Assembly: GCA_905250025.1 (NCBI GenBank)
Contig: CAJNOJ010000044.1
Span: 1 to 64,000 of the forward strand
From: Adineta ricciae
Taxonomy: Eukaryota > Rotifera > Eurotatoria > Adinetida > Adinetidae
DNA: 64,000 nucleotides
Direction of reading: 5' to 3'
Position 1 is the stretch's first letter, and each line of letters opens with the position of its first letter. Positions 39,261 through 49,969 of the stretch are shown here, in pieces. Below the pieces are notes generated by a model, which made no database searches, was not told where the DNA came from, and was given only the letters and a program-made list of their open reading frames with translations. A program made the position numbers and the translations under genes.

Positions 39261-41232
39261 ATGCACTTCTTCAAGAAGAAACAAGTTTCCACTGTGCCGA
39301 CAGTGGTCGTCACTGACACAATACAACAAGAACTTGCTTCGCGTCCTGTTTCTGCACAGAGTAAAGTATTAGTTGAAACAACCGTTGTTCCGGTGAAGAG
39401 AAGTTTCTGTCAACAATGTTGTTCGAAAGAAAATCTGAAAGAACAAGCTTTGTTAATCGCAACGGTCACTGCTGTCGTACTTGGTATCGTTGTTGGTATT
39501 TCGCTGCGAGGTTTGAAATGTCCCGGAGGTAAAAATGATGTTCATCTCGTTTCTGATTTCCATCTTTTTGTTTTATGAATTGTAGACGAACGAGTGAATG
39601 GTTGTCGAATCACTAAAGAAGATATTTCCTATATCGAATTTCCTGGCAAAATCTTTATTGATATTCTTAAGATGCTTATCCTACCGCTGATCGTGTCCAG
39701 TATTATCTCAGCTTTAGCTCAACTTGATGCACAATCATCGGGGAAAATGGGCGCTCGTGCTTTAGTATATTACCTGGGAACAACATTGATTGCTTCTATA
39801 ATTGGTATTATTCTTGTATTGAGCATTCGACCGGGAACACGTGGAGCAACAGTGGACATCAAACCTGATGCAAAATCAACTGAAGGACGAACTATTGATA
39901 CTGTTTTGGATTTGTTTAGGTAGGATAAGGATGAAATTTTGATCTTTTTGAGCATAAGTTCTTTAGAAATCTTTTCCCGGATAATATCATGGAAGCGACA
40001 TTTCGTTCAGTAAGTGTCTTTTATACTTAAGATTAATACAAATCTGATATTAATATTAGTATGCAACAAGTTTGACAAAGAACGTTACTTCAGTTGTCTT
40101 ACCTGATGGAACAAGTAATTGAACTGTTACGTTTTATTTTTTGTCAATCGATCCTCCTCTTTTTTAGCATACAACAAAACAACTCTCATTCCGAAAGTGG
40201 AAAAAAGGGATGGCATTAATGTACTTGGTCTACTTCTCTTCTGTATCATATTTGGTATCATTATTAGCCGTCTGAAAAAGAAAACACTCATATTGAAACA
40301 ATTCTTTGAAGCACTACTCGAAGTTGTTATGCAACTTGTACGTATTGCAATGTTGTATGGTCCCATCGGTATCTTCTTTCTTATTGCCGCCAAAATGCTC
40401 GAAATGGATAACCTTGCTGATTTCGTCGGTTCATTGGGTCTCTATATGGTGACCGTCTTAGCTGGTTTATTTATACACGGTCTCATCATATTGCCACTTC
40501 TATTGTTCATCATAACACGAATAAATAGTTTCAAATACATACGTGGTATGAGTCAAGCATTAGTTACTGCTTTTGGAACAGCTAGTTCATCAGCAACCTT
40601 GCCAGTGACTTATCAATGTGTTGAACTGAAAAATCATATTGATCCGCGTGTTTCGCGATTTGTCTTACCACTCGGCGCAACAGTCAACATGGACGGAACA
40701 GCATTGTATGAAGCAGTAGCAGCTATCTATATTGCACAATTGAAGGGTATTCCATTGAACGCGGTTAAGATCATTGTGACAAGGTATGGCGATATTAAAT
40801 GGAAATTTTAGAGACAAAAATAATTTTCATTTAGTTTGACATCAACGTTAGCATCGGTTGGTGCGGCCAGTATTCCTCAAGCAGGTCTTGTTACTATGGT
40901 TATTGTTCTCAATGCGTTGGGTTTGCCTTCCGATGAAGTTAAAACAATCTATGCAGTTGATTGGCTTCTGTATGTTGATAACTAAATCGTTTTATCTTTG
41001 GAACATCTTCTTTCTTTCTTTGTCCGATAGTGATCGATTCCGTACGACTATTAATGTCTTTGGTGATTCCATTGGCTGTGCGATTGTACAACATCTCTCA
41101 CGTAAAGAACTTGCTGCACTTGACGAAAAGAATGCGGCTGAAGAAAATAATAAATCCGATGCTGTTCTTCCTGCCTTCGTTGCTGATACTACTACTACTA
41201 CCGAACAAACAACTAGTTTAATGTTGGTGTGA
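39261..41232 (+). CDS. Excitatory amino acid (glutamate) transporter, SLC1 family, 550 aa
   Basis: Exons 39261-39528, 39586-39919, 39967-40009, 40060-40114, 40168-40783, 40835-40969, 41031-41232 (1653 nt). The protein has the SLC1 fold with about eight membrane segments and two re-entrant hairpins. Signature blocks are intact: [18 protein letters not shown] (hairpin 1), [18 protein letters not shown] (helix 7), [19 protein letters not shown] (hairpin 2) and [17 protein letters not shown] (helix 8). The Arg of DRFRTT marks acidic substrates rather than neutral ASCT-type ones. It would take up glutamate or aspartate with Na+/H+ in exchange for K+ at the plasma membrane. An N-glycosylation site (NKTT) lies in the extracellular loop after helix 3. 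The C-terminus is a Thr-rich cytosolic tail. Which human paralogue is closest cannot be decided by eye. Confidence 0.95.
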
Positions 41233-41830
41233 ACATACATAGGTCCATCTGTAAAAACTTTTGAATTGCTTTACAATGCAGAATGTGCATCGTCTCTTTT
41301 CTTTTCTTTTTGTAATACACTTATGTCAATTAAGAGAGAAAAAAAAACACATGGATAATTAAGTTGAGATTTATCGCTAAGAAAAGTATCTCTACGTGAT
41401 CATTGCTGTTCGGTTCATTTCTGCAAATCATTGATCAATGTGACTCGAGAAGTCTTATTAAGATGCTAATCATCAATGACAGTTCGCGTTCTCTCTCGCT
41501 TTCTGCTCTAATGACATGAGAGAACGAACGATCTATTTATCGATACGCAATTCTGACCGTATTTCAGCACAGAAGAAAAATGTCATCAGTCTTGCTCAGC
41601 TAGAAAAAGAAATATTAACTAAACAGATGAGATTTCCTCTTTTTTGTTATTTTGTTCATCATCTGTCATTCTTTTGCTTTAGCTTGTCTTAATCATCGAA
41701 CGAGATTGTGTATATGAAGAAGGTTGATTTATTCATTCATTCTTTTCTTCGTTATCTCTCATCAGCATATGTTTCTTCTCCTTCATGCTAATTGTACTTT
41801 TATGACGATATTTCGCACATTGAACAAAAA
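41233..41830. other. Intergenic region between EAAT and Shisa-like gene 2
   Basis: About 0.6 kb, tandem orientation. Pyrimidine-rich segments near 41640-41760. No gene or RNA is supported. Confidence 0.55.
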
Positions 41831-42450
41831 ATGGCAAGAATGACAACAACGGTCGAAGGAATTAGTAAGCCGCCAAGTGCAATTTGTAGCGGATTTATCG
41901 ATGTTCATGGTGTGTGGAATAATGGTAAAAGAACGCATTCAATCGATCGTCTTATTCTACTTTACTTCTAGGTTTCGAATGTCCGATTCAGCAACTTGTT
42001 CAGTATTTCTGCTGCGGCTCAGATAATTATCACTATTGTTGTACACCAGAACGTTTCTTATCGGATATCAGTTCTTATAATGATCAGATTCTTATCTCTG
42101 GCCAATATCAACCATCCGATTACAATGCTTTTAATCAAACAAGGGCACCATCGTTAGTTGACCATTCAAAAATTGTCAATAAACAATTTGAACAATTTCA
42201 AAAAATATTTCTACCAATTTTTCTTCTCACATCAAGTGTTCTGTTTCTTATCGGACTCGCTATATGGTTTTGGTTATACAAGCACAAAGCATTCTATGCC
42301 ACTGAACGAGATTATGATAGTGAGTCAAATACCGTTAGAAGAAAAACATCGCAATCAATACGAAATGAAGTGGACGTCAACAGACAAGATGATTCTCCTG
42401 CATCGATCGAACAATCTCGACGGACATCATATCCAACAACGGAAGTTTGA
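41831..42450 (+). CDS. Shisa-like membrane protein 2, 190 aa, two exons
   Basis: Exons 41831-41924 and 41972-42450 (94 + 479 nt, phase 1). The Cys-rich ectodomain reads CSGFIDVHGVWNNG, then GFECPIQQLVQYFCCG and YHYCC, the Shisa pattern. The intron falls directly after VWNNG, the same place as in Shisa-like gene 1 (IWNNG), which shows shared ancestry. A transmembrane helix (FLPIFLLTSSVLFLIGLAIW, around residues 117-138) is followed by a charged cytoplasmic tail with Ser/Arg-rich stretches ending PTTEV, a possible PDZ ligand. No N-terminal signal peptide is visible (MARMTTTVEGISKPPS). The likely role is modulating receptor folding or surface delivery; the partner is unknown. Confidence 0.75.
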
Positions 42451-42692
42451 TTATGATTACATATCAACTGACAAATCGGATTAGTGCTATATAAATACGA
42501 GTAATTAACTGTCAACGTCGAGTATTCCATTATGATCAATTCTTTTTATGATATACCGTCCATTGTCTTGCACTTTTCGTATAGATTATCGAAAGAAAAA
42601 GAGACGCTTTTTACATGTGTGCCAATGAAATGTGTTCGATTTATTAATTGTAAAGTTGTATTTGAAAGAATGATAATAGGAGAACGAACAAT

Positions 42693-44681
42693 TCATTTGA
42701 TTGGAGTAATTTTCAACATCATCACGGCATGCGAATTAATGTTTGGTGATGTGTAATTTTGTGTGAATGATCCGATATCTTTTCGCGCCCATAGATCTCG
42801 AACAGATGCAGATTGTTCACGAGAGAAACCAATATCTGTCCATTGAACAGTAATCGGTTCACTGCCACTATCACCCCGATTTAATAGTACAACTGCTTGT
42901 GAACCGTCAAAAAGAGAACCAGCCCATACTTCAAGCTCTTGTTGAACAATTAAACATTCACCATTATGTTTACTTCTGACGGTTTTGTCTGATGTATTCC
43001 ATATCCACATTTGATTGTCTTGTTTATTGCATGTAAATGCTTCGACAGATGGACCATCAAAATTGTAAACATCGAGACTAGTTGAATAAAAAAAGTTCTC
43101 TTGTTAATAACGTGATCTAGAAACGAAAGTTCACTTGCCATTTTCCATTCATTTGTGATATAATTGTTTGATCAGTTGCATTTGTCGCCCATTGCTGATT
43201 TTTGCCTTGACATTGTGCTTGTGGATCACCAATGCGACATTCGCTCAAAACAACGTAAGCGGCTTCTCGTGTATTGCATCGATCGATTGATAAACATCGT
43301 CCATTAAATAACGAACGAATACTGCCATCCTGAGAATTATAAACCCATTGACCACGTTTTGGCTGTTTCATTAATGTTGTTGATGAACAACTATCAACAA
43401 TGACTTCACTTGAAGCATTTATGGATGATGAACTTGCCACAGCAACTTTCTTTCCTTGTATACCTAATGGATCTTGATTTACAGAAATTACCTCTGGATT
43501 AGTTAATGTAGCTAAAGTAGCAGCGCTCATTTTTGTTACATCACATCCAATAATTAACGGTGCTTTAGCTATACACCAGAGTGAGAAATGAGTGACGTAT
43601 TCTGCATCAGTCATCCCACCGTTGCCAACTTCAAGCACTAAATAAATTTCGAATTCAAACAATATAAAGATCAGTAAATAGGAACGTACTATCCGGATCA
43701 TTCCATCCGCCAGGTCCCGCACGTTCAGTACATTCGTTATTCTTAAGGGAAAAAAAGTAATATATTAAGAGATGCCATGAAGAAGCATACAAAATTGATA
43801 TTTCTAATCATTGAATTCCAATTATCTTGAATATCGTCAGTTGTTCGCCAACTATTGCCCACACTCGGTGGCCAAAGATCACGCAGACTTACACCGCCTT
43901 CAAACAAAGAAAAACTAAGCTATCATTGCCTATTGCAAGGTATTCATAAAGGATAGGTTCATACCACACAAAGAAAAGAAAATCGGTCGTCCGGTAGCGT
44001 TTAGTGCATCTCGCATGATCGAATAAGATATTTCAGGAGCCGTTCCATTCAAGTAACAACTATCTAATTTCAAATAATCCACACCCCAGCTAGCATATGT
44101 ATTCGCATCTTTGGTTTCGTAACCCAGCGAGCCAGGTCGACCAGCACAAGTTTTATAACCTCGATCTAACGAGCAGACTATACAACTAGAGTTACGTTAA
44201 AATGTATCTACCAGAATAAAGACCGAATTTAAGTTTTCTTGAGTGAACATAATCAACAAGTGCTGGAATGCCACTTGGAAACGTCTTTGGATCAGATTGA
44301 ATAGTACCTTGAGCATCGCGACTCATTTGCCAACAATCATCCAAATTAACTATGTACAATGATCACTAAAAGAAATTTTTCTGACAAAACAGTCATACCA
44401 TATTGATATCCAGCTGCGGCAAGACCTGTTTGTACAAGAGCATCAGCCGTTTGCCGAGCAACCGTTTCATTAACACTGCAATGAAAATGATTCCAACTAT
44501 TCCATCCTGGGGAAAATAACAAATATTTAAGTTTATTTCAAATCTCATTCAAATTGAGGGTTTGAAAAGAGAATTTTCTACTCTATTATTTACCCATTTG
44601 AGGTGTGCGTCCCAGTCCATTGTTTAATTGATGCGAATATTCAATTAAGAGTAACAAATATACACACGAAATTATATTCAT
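42693..44681 (-). CDS. GH27 alpha-galactosidase with inserted ricin-type lectin, 525 aa
   Basis: Exons 44681-44594, 44506-44399, 44349-44212, 44165-43965, 43897-43791, 43741-43690, 43637-43139, 43077-42693 (1578 nt). A signal peptide ([18 protein letters not shown]) starts the secreted or lysosomal enzyme. The GH27 barrel shows [24 protein letters not shown], the nucleophile in DYLKLDSC and the acid/base Asp in [12 protein letters not shown]. After [10 protein letters not shown] a ricin-B beta-trefoil of about 150 residues follows, with three repeats ending in GQW, NQQW and NQMW and the matching GRCLSI, GKCLDV and GECLIV. The usual C-terminal beta-sandwich then resumes ([20 protein letters not shown]). 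The intron 43138-43078 has a GC donor (GCAAGT); only this splice restores GKCLDV. The barrel resembles plant and microbial enzymes more than animal GLA. It should release terminal alpha-galactose from plant or algal glycans. Confidence 0.92.
43078..43138 (-). other. GC-AG intron in the alpha-galactosidase gene
   Basis: The donor is ATG|GCAAGT and the acceptor CAACTAG. A nearby GT (GTGAAC, 5 nt downstream) would give the wrong phase and lose the conserved Cys-Leu-Asp of the second ricin repeat. Confidence 0.75.
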
Positions 44682-45074
44682 TTCTTAATATGATTGCAAA
44701 AGATGTTTTAGCAAAACAATTTGCTAAGTAAGGAGCACAAATTCTTTTAATTTTTAACTTTAAACATTGTGATAAGAGATATTTCATATCTTATCTAGGC
44801 TATTTCTAGAATCTAGCGTAGACCAAATCAGATTTAGTGTTTAACTTTTCTAACGAAAATCTTGTAAGCAAATTACGTACAATGATGATGAATCACAACA
44901 ACAATCATATGTTTTAATGTATGAATATGAATTAATAATGAATATTCATGTTAATGTTCGTGTATACCGATGCAATGATGCGTGCAATAACAAATAACGA
45001 TATATAAAAATAAAAGCCAAATCCGTATATTCGAATTGTCGTTTATACGAGGAGTACACTTTCCTATTTTCAAT
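44682..45074. other. Divergent promoter region, alpha-galactosidase / C2 gene
   Basis: AT-rich, 393 bases between two start codons. It carries the TATA box of the C2 gene at 45001-45008 and CGATGCAAT at 44968-44976. Nothing else is recognised. Confidence 0.6.
45001..45010 (+). promoter_or_regulatory. TATA box of the C2-domain gene
   Basis: TATATAAAAA stands 65 nt before the start of the C2 gene, which predicts initiation near 45030. A CGATGCAAT motif (one mismatch to the ATF/C-EBP composite site) lies 25 bp upstream. Confidence 0.6.
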
Positions 45075-45668
45075 ATGGCACATTCGTCGGATGCTCATCG
45101 CCTTAAAGGTCTCTTATCAGTTACTGTATTACAAGTTCATGATTTAAAAAAGGCAGATTGGTTTGGCAAAAACGATTGTTATGTGGTTATTTCGCTAGAA
45201 CCTCTTTCCAACGAGCCCGTAAGCAAAGAAATACTCACTGAAACTTGTCAAAAGACACAAATTCACGATGGTTCGCATCCTATCTTCAATGAAAAGTTCG
45301 TCTTTCCTGTCGCACATCGAATTGAAGCGTTATACATTCAAGTATGGGATTCGGACAATCGTAAAGATGATCTCATAGCTCAGGGTACTGTAAATCTCGT
45401 CGATGATGAACAAGGTGGTCAATTAGATACAAATTTGAATAAACAGTGGCTTCATATTGTGAGCGTTGACTTGTTCGATGAAAAAGAACGAGCAGGTGGT
45501 TCTGTTGAACTAGTACTTCATTTCATCCCTGAATCAGTCGCTGATTACATGGGCAAGAAATTCGATGCTACTCAAGCTGAAATCAAAAAGAAGTTAACAC
45601 AAAAGATTGTCGGAAAAGTTACCAATGTTGCTTCTGACAAAATCCGTGCTTATGTTGGACTTACCTAA
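45075..45668 (+). CDS. Single C2-domain protein, 197 aa, intronless
   Basis: One exon; the ATG at 45075 is in good context (AATATGG). Residues about 10-150 form a C2 domain (LLSVTVLQVHDLKKADWFGK, DCYVVISLEP, FNEKFVF, IQVWDSDNRKDDLI), with several aspartates at positions expected for Ca2+ ligands. The C-terminal 45 residues (AEIKKKLTQKIVGKVTNVAS) look like an amphipathic Lys-rich helix. The protein is probably a soluble membrane-binding adaptor. It has no signal peptide or membrane segment. A strong TATA box, short leader and absence of introns set it apart from its neighbours and resemble inducible genes. A polyadenylation signal AATAAA lies at 45722-45727. Confidence 0.85.
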   Translation: MAHSSDAHRLKGLLSVTVLQVHDLKKADWFGKNDCYVVISLEPLSNEPVSKEILTETCQKTQIHDGSHPIFNEKFVFPVAHRIEALYIQVWDSDNRKDDLIAQGTVNLVDDEQGGQLDTNLNKQWLHIVSVDLFDEKERAGGSVELVLHFIPESVADYMGKKFDATQAEIKKKLTQKIVGKVTNVASDKIRAYVGLT

Positions 45669-46051
45669 ACTGAGATATTAATCTTTTTTCTTTAAACACA
45701 ATGTTTAGTTTTCCCCCCTAAAATAAATGTACATCTTAAAACACAATGAGTTCAACTTTGAACATGCTTCTCTTTTATTCTGTACAGTAAAAGACTCTGT
45801 GCCACAAGATGTCGCTGGATGCCGAATTGTTCTTTCATGAATAATTCTGAATTGTCCATTTTTTATTTTTACAACTTCCATCCATGTATGTTGATCATTG
45901 CCGATTTTTTTTCTTCGCACATCACCTTTAACCTTTTTCATATATCTCGTGCATCGGCGTGATCATTCAATAAAAAAATATTTCGTATCAGCTTACTTAG
46001 AACAATTTTTTACGCATTAAGTCGATTTCCTTTGATTCAATTAGAGATAAA
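45669..46051. other. Intergenic region between C2 gene and NDRG
   Basis: Contains AATAAA at 45722-45727 for the C2 gene and ends in an AG acceptor (46043-46044) eight bases before the NDRG start. A minus-strand frame at 45705-45941 has no support. Confidence 0.55.
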
Positions 46052-47810
46052 ATGACGGAGGATATAACAACAATTGAAATGCAAGATCGATTACTCGAAC
46101 GTCCTTTAATTGAAACTACCTATGCAACTGCCAAAGTAAATCATGTCTTTTTTTTATGACTAATTTTTAAATAAATTCATCTGTTTCATAGACTATTCCT
46201 GTCTCAACACGATATGGATATGTTTTAGTAACACAACAAGGCCCCCCTGATCGTACAGTGATCGTCACGTATCATGATGTTGGATACAATGGTATGTGTA
46301 ATTCTTTTTTATGCATATATCAGAAAGATATTGATGATTTATTTGATGTAGGTGCAACGCAATTTCATCATTTTTTTACCTCTTCGGAAATGGCTGCAAT
46401 TACCGAACATTTTACGATATATCATATCAACGCACCAGGTCAAGAAGATCGTGCTAATCCATTACCAGCAACGTAAGAAATACTTGTTTACATATAGCTC
46501 TCACATGATAGATGTTTCTCAACGTCCAGATCTGTCTATCCATCCATGGAAGAATTAGCTGAAACTGTCAACGATGTTTTCAATCATTTAGGGTATGTAT
46601 GATACGGCTGCTTTATTCTGTGAAAAATTATTAGAAGTAATGTATGTATATTTTCAGAATAAGCTCAGCCATTGGATTTGGTGTTGGCGTAGGTGCCAAT
46701 ATTCTAACTCGTTTTGCTGTTCGTATCTCATTTATCGATGTAAACCAATTCTACGTCATTGATTTCTAGCTAAAATATTCCTCGAAAATCTATGGTCTAA
46801 TTTTGATTAATTGTGTTTCACGTGGAATCGGATGGTTCGAAGGTTTTACTCTGAAAGTAAGTTCTCTTTTGTTTTTACAAACAACTCTTTTCATCTAATT
46901 CTAATTCCTATTAGTGGCCAACGAAGGATATGCCGCAACAAACATGGACTGATGCTGTTTTGACGTATCTCATTTGGTACCATTTAGGATTTGTAAGATA
47001 GATTAGTGATCTATTTGAATCGTATTGATAAGGGTATTGCTGTTCAGGAAACGCAAACAGCACATCCGGATTTGGTCCAAGCACTTCGACGTCATTTGGA
47101 AGAGAATGTCAATGCAAAAAATGTTATTAAACTTCTCAATTCATTCTTAAAGTAAATGATCAATCACAAAAGTAAATATTGGATTTTGAAACGTGCTTTT
47201 TGCTTGGTGTTCTAGGCGCACGCCTATCGAGATGGAACGACCAAATGAATCGAATAAAAATGCTGATCCACCAAAATTTCTCAAGTATAAAAAACCGTCT
47301 TCTTCCAGGAAGAGTCACATAAACTTTCGTATATAGGTGCACAGTTTTGAATATAACTGGATTTTCTTCACCGCATAAAGATGATGTTGTTGATACAAAT
47401 GATCGATGTGATCCAACGAAATCATCATATGTGGAATTCGCTGATTGTGGTGGTGCTGTTTTAGAGGAGCAACCAGCGAAAACAGCCGAAGCAGTTCGTC
47501 TTTTTCTTCAAGGTCTTGGCCATAGTAAGTCATAATCTTTCATGCTATTTCGCATCCAAATCGAAGTACTCGTTTAGTTTCTCATATGAGTATTCCGAAG
47601 TTTTCGGTGGCAAATCGATTAACTGAGCAAGTTTTGGAATCGAAACGTCGTAGCAGTATTGGTCGCCGAGAAAGTGTTCCATTTGATTCGGTCGACTCGG
47701 GAATCTATGGTCGAGAAGGCGGAGACGATCGCAATGTTCCAAATGATTATTATGATAGCGAACTTCAACTTCGCGTTGATTCATTCGATGATCGAAATGT
47801 CAAATTATAA
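46052..47810 (+). CDS. NDRG family protein, 395 aa, eleven exons
   Basis: Exons 46052-46135, 46192-46291, 46352-46472, 46530-46592, 46658-46718, 46770-46856, 46915-46992, 47048-47151, 47216-47284, 47337-47524, 47578-47810 (1188 nt). NDRG proteins have an alpha/beta-hydrolase fold without catalytic activity. Diagnostic blocks are VIVTYHDVGYNGATQFHHFF, YHINAPGQEDRANPLP, SMEELAETV and GFGVGVGANILTRFA, where the nucleophile elbow of true hydrolases lacks its serine. LILINCVSRGIGWFEGF follows. The C-terminal tail is Ser/Arg-rich (SKRRSSIGRRESVPFDS), which suits the SGK/AKT-type phosphorylation known for this family, but lacks the decapeptide repeats of vertebrate NDRG1. Roles in stress response, differentiation and vesicle trafficking are known for relatives. 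AATAAA at 48059-48064 may end the transcript. Confidence 0.92.
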
Positions 47811-48218
47811 ACGACGAACAGTAGTCTGAACACTCACACTTTTTATCTATCTGCAATAGTGATCTTCATTGTGTAGTCTGTTTTACAAGAGAAAAGAAAA
47901 TGATTGTTTGCATAATAATTTTCATGTGTATGTATGTACGTGCGTGTTTTTCAACGATCTGTGTATAGAAACTGCAATCAAAAGATGTATTCGTCTTGGA
48001 ATTAATGCAACAAATTTCCTGTCAATTAGTTTTTAGGTTTTGAAAAAAAAGAAAAGATAATAAATGTATTTGTATCAACATAATCTTCATTCAATTATCA
48101 TAGTTTCAAGATCAATATCGAATTCGATTGGATCTTATCTGTCCGTGTCGAAAAATTGAATTAAATTTCATTTAGGTTAACAAACTAAGTTAAGAAATCG
48201 TTTATGATTGTGTATGTC
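47811..48218. other. Convergent 3' region, NDRG / PIP kinase
   Basis: Holds the 3' UTR of NDRG with AATAAA at 48059-48064 and the 3' UTR of the leftward PIP kinase. No other feature. Confidence 0.6.
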
Positions 48219-49969
48219 CTATTGAAGTCCCACCGGTGTCAACGGTTGAAGAGTTAAACTTTGGATGACTTCCGTTGTTTGAATAGCTTCTCCATTGGTT
48301 TCTTCAATATATTTGACATCTGATTCTTGAATAATATCAAACGATTCTCGTGGTTGAGTTAAGCGCTCATTGATGCTCTGACATCGTTCTATGTTAACAT
48401 TATCTGGAAGTGTATCGCATATATTAGGTGAAGCGAGAAGTTCTTCTAGTGTTTGTTTTGAGTCAACGAAAACTTTCTCGAATAAAAATCGAAGAATCCG
48501 TTTTTCGTATTCATCGGGTTGAATGACACTAGAAGAAAAACGATCGAGTTTAAAACATTGGTATTGATTCGAATAATCTACCTATATTCTGCACCACGTT
48601 TTGGATCGCGAAGATTTTGTAAAGTATGTTGCACACGTTTGAAGTAATCAAATGTTTGTAAACAATCAATCAGAGCTGGATAGAGAAGAACACGATGACC
48701 ATCATGAGTGAGGCCAGGAATACCTAGAATATGAATATTAGTCATCAATTATCGAGGGAATCCGGAAAGAACTCACCTAATAATGAACTTGCCATTGTAT
48801 TGCCAGTAAATGTATCTTCTTGTGGACAAGCGATTAAGTGTAAAGGTTTCATAATGAATTTAGTAATAAACTTTTCGTTTGACTCATTGTCCGTTTCGTT
48901 TTTTTCTTCCGGATTAGGTGACTCAATGGCTGCTCGATCAATATTGATTGCAGCTAGAAATGAGCTGATGCCTAATTGTGGTCTCAGTTTCACTTTCGAT
49001 TGTCCATCACCGTTTTCATTGTCACGGTGATAATCATCTAGATGGTGGATACCCAACATTAAACTATAATCTGTAATCATCATTTTTCGTAAATCAAATA
49101 TATCATTTTCTAATGTTAATCGCAATCGTCGATAGATTTCATGTGGAAGACGGATGCCATATGGATAAAATGATTCAAAATCTAGATCTTTCAATGCTTT
49201 CAATCGTTTTAATGGAAGATCGATGCTTGAGAAGCGACCAACACTTGATCCTTTGAGATCATAAACTTCATGAACGTCGAGAACTGATGGTAGATTATTG
49301 AGCATCACCACACAATAGATTTCCGATGAAAATATGGAACGAATATTAACTGAATATAGACCAACATATCGTGTCATTAATGAACATGTATGAGAATAGC
49401 GTAAATAGAGCCCCGAAAGAGTTTGAAGTAGAAGCTTAGCTTCATGATCACGTAATGTTTTGATGACATAAGCCTAGATTGATAATCAAATCGATTGATT
49501 TTACATGAGAGATGTTTCTTACATCGTCTTGTGTTTTGTACATTTGTGACCCGGATCGTCCAGTGTTGGCAAAACTAATAAAATCACCTTGATCGAATGA
49601 CGTATGAAAATCATTTCGTGATATACCAATGATTGTTCGTAGGTACTCGAAAGCAATCGGTGCGAATGTTGTAATTTCCATTGGTGTGGTTGTTTCACCC
49701 GTTTTATTGTCTGGTGGACATAGAACTTGGTATTTATGTGTACGCGTTGAACGGAATTCATTGCCAAGTGTGCAGGACAATCGATCTGTTGTGTTTAATG
49801 TCTCTGCGAAGTAAATGATTGATTGTCGAAGTGCTGTACCGATTAATTCAGAGTTATTGGCAAAGAATGTGTTTTGAATGGGAGTTTTAATGTAAGAGAG
49901 AATACTGGTCTCCGTAGCATTCCAAGTGTCTAAATTGAGAAGATTTATACTGTCCGTTATCTCGTTCAT
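48219..49969 (-). CDS. Phosphatidylinositol phosphate kinase, 531 aa, four exons
   Basis: Exons 49969-49523, 49473-48777, 48723-48582, 48528-48219 (1596 nt). The PIPK catalytic domain is recognisable throughout: glycine-rich loop NTGRSGSQMYKTQDD, ATP-binding Lys in YVIKTLRDHE, VVMLNNLPS, YDLKGSSVGR, catalytic MMITDYSLMLGIH, and LIDCLQTFD with the Mg-binding Asp. The activation-loop area GAEYSVIQPDEYEKR resembles type II PIP4K more than PIP5K, but the 4- or 5-kinase choice cannot be settled by eye. The N-terminal 100 residues and the C-terminal 80 residues (Glu/Gln/Thr-rich) match nothing known. The enzyme makes PI(4,5)P2 on membranes. It is head to head with a class I PI3K gene, whose enzyme uses that lipid. 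Confidence 0.87.
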
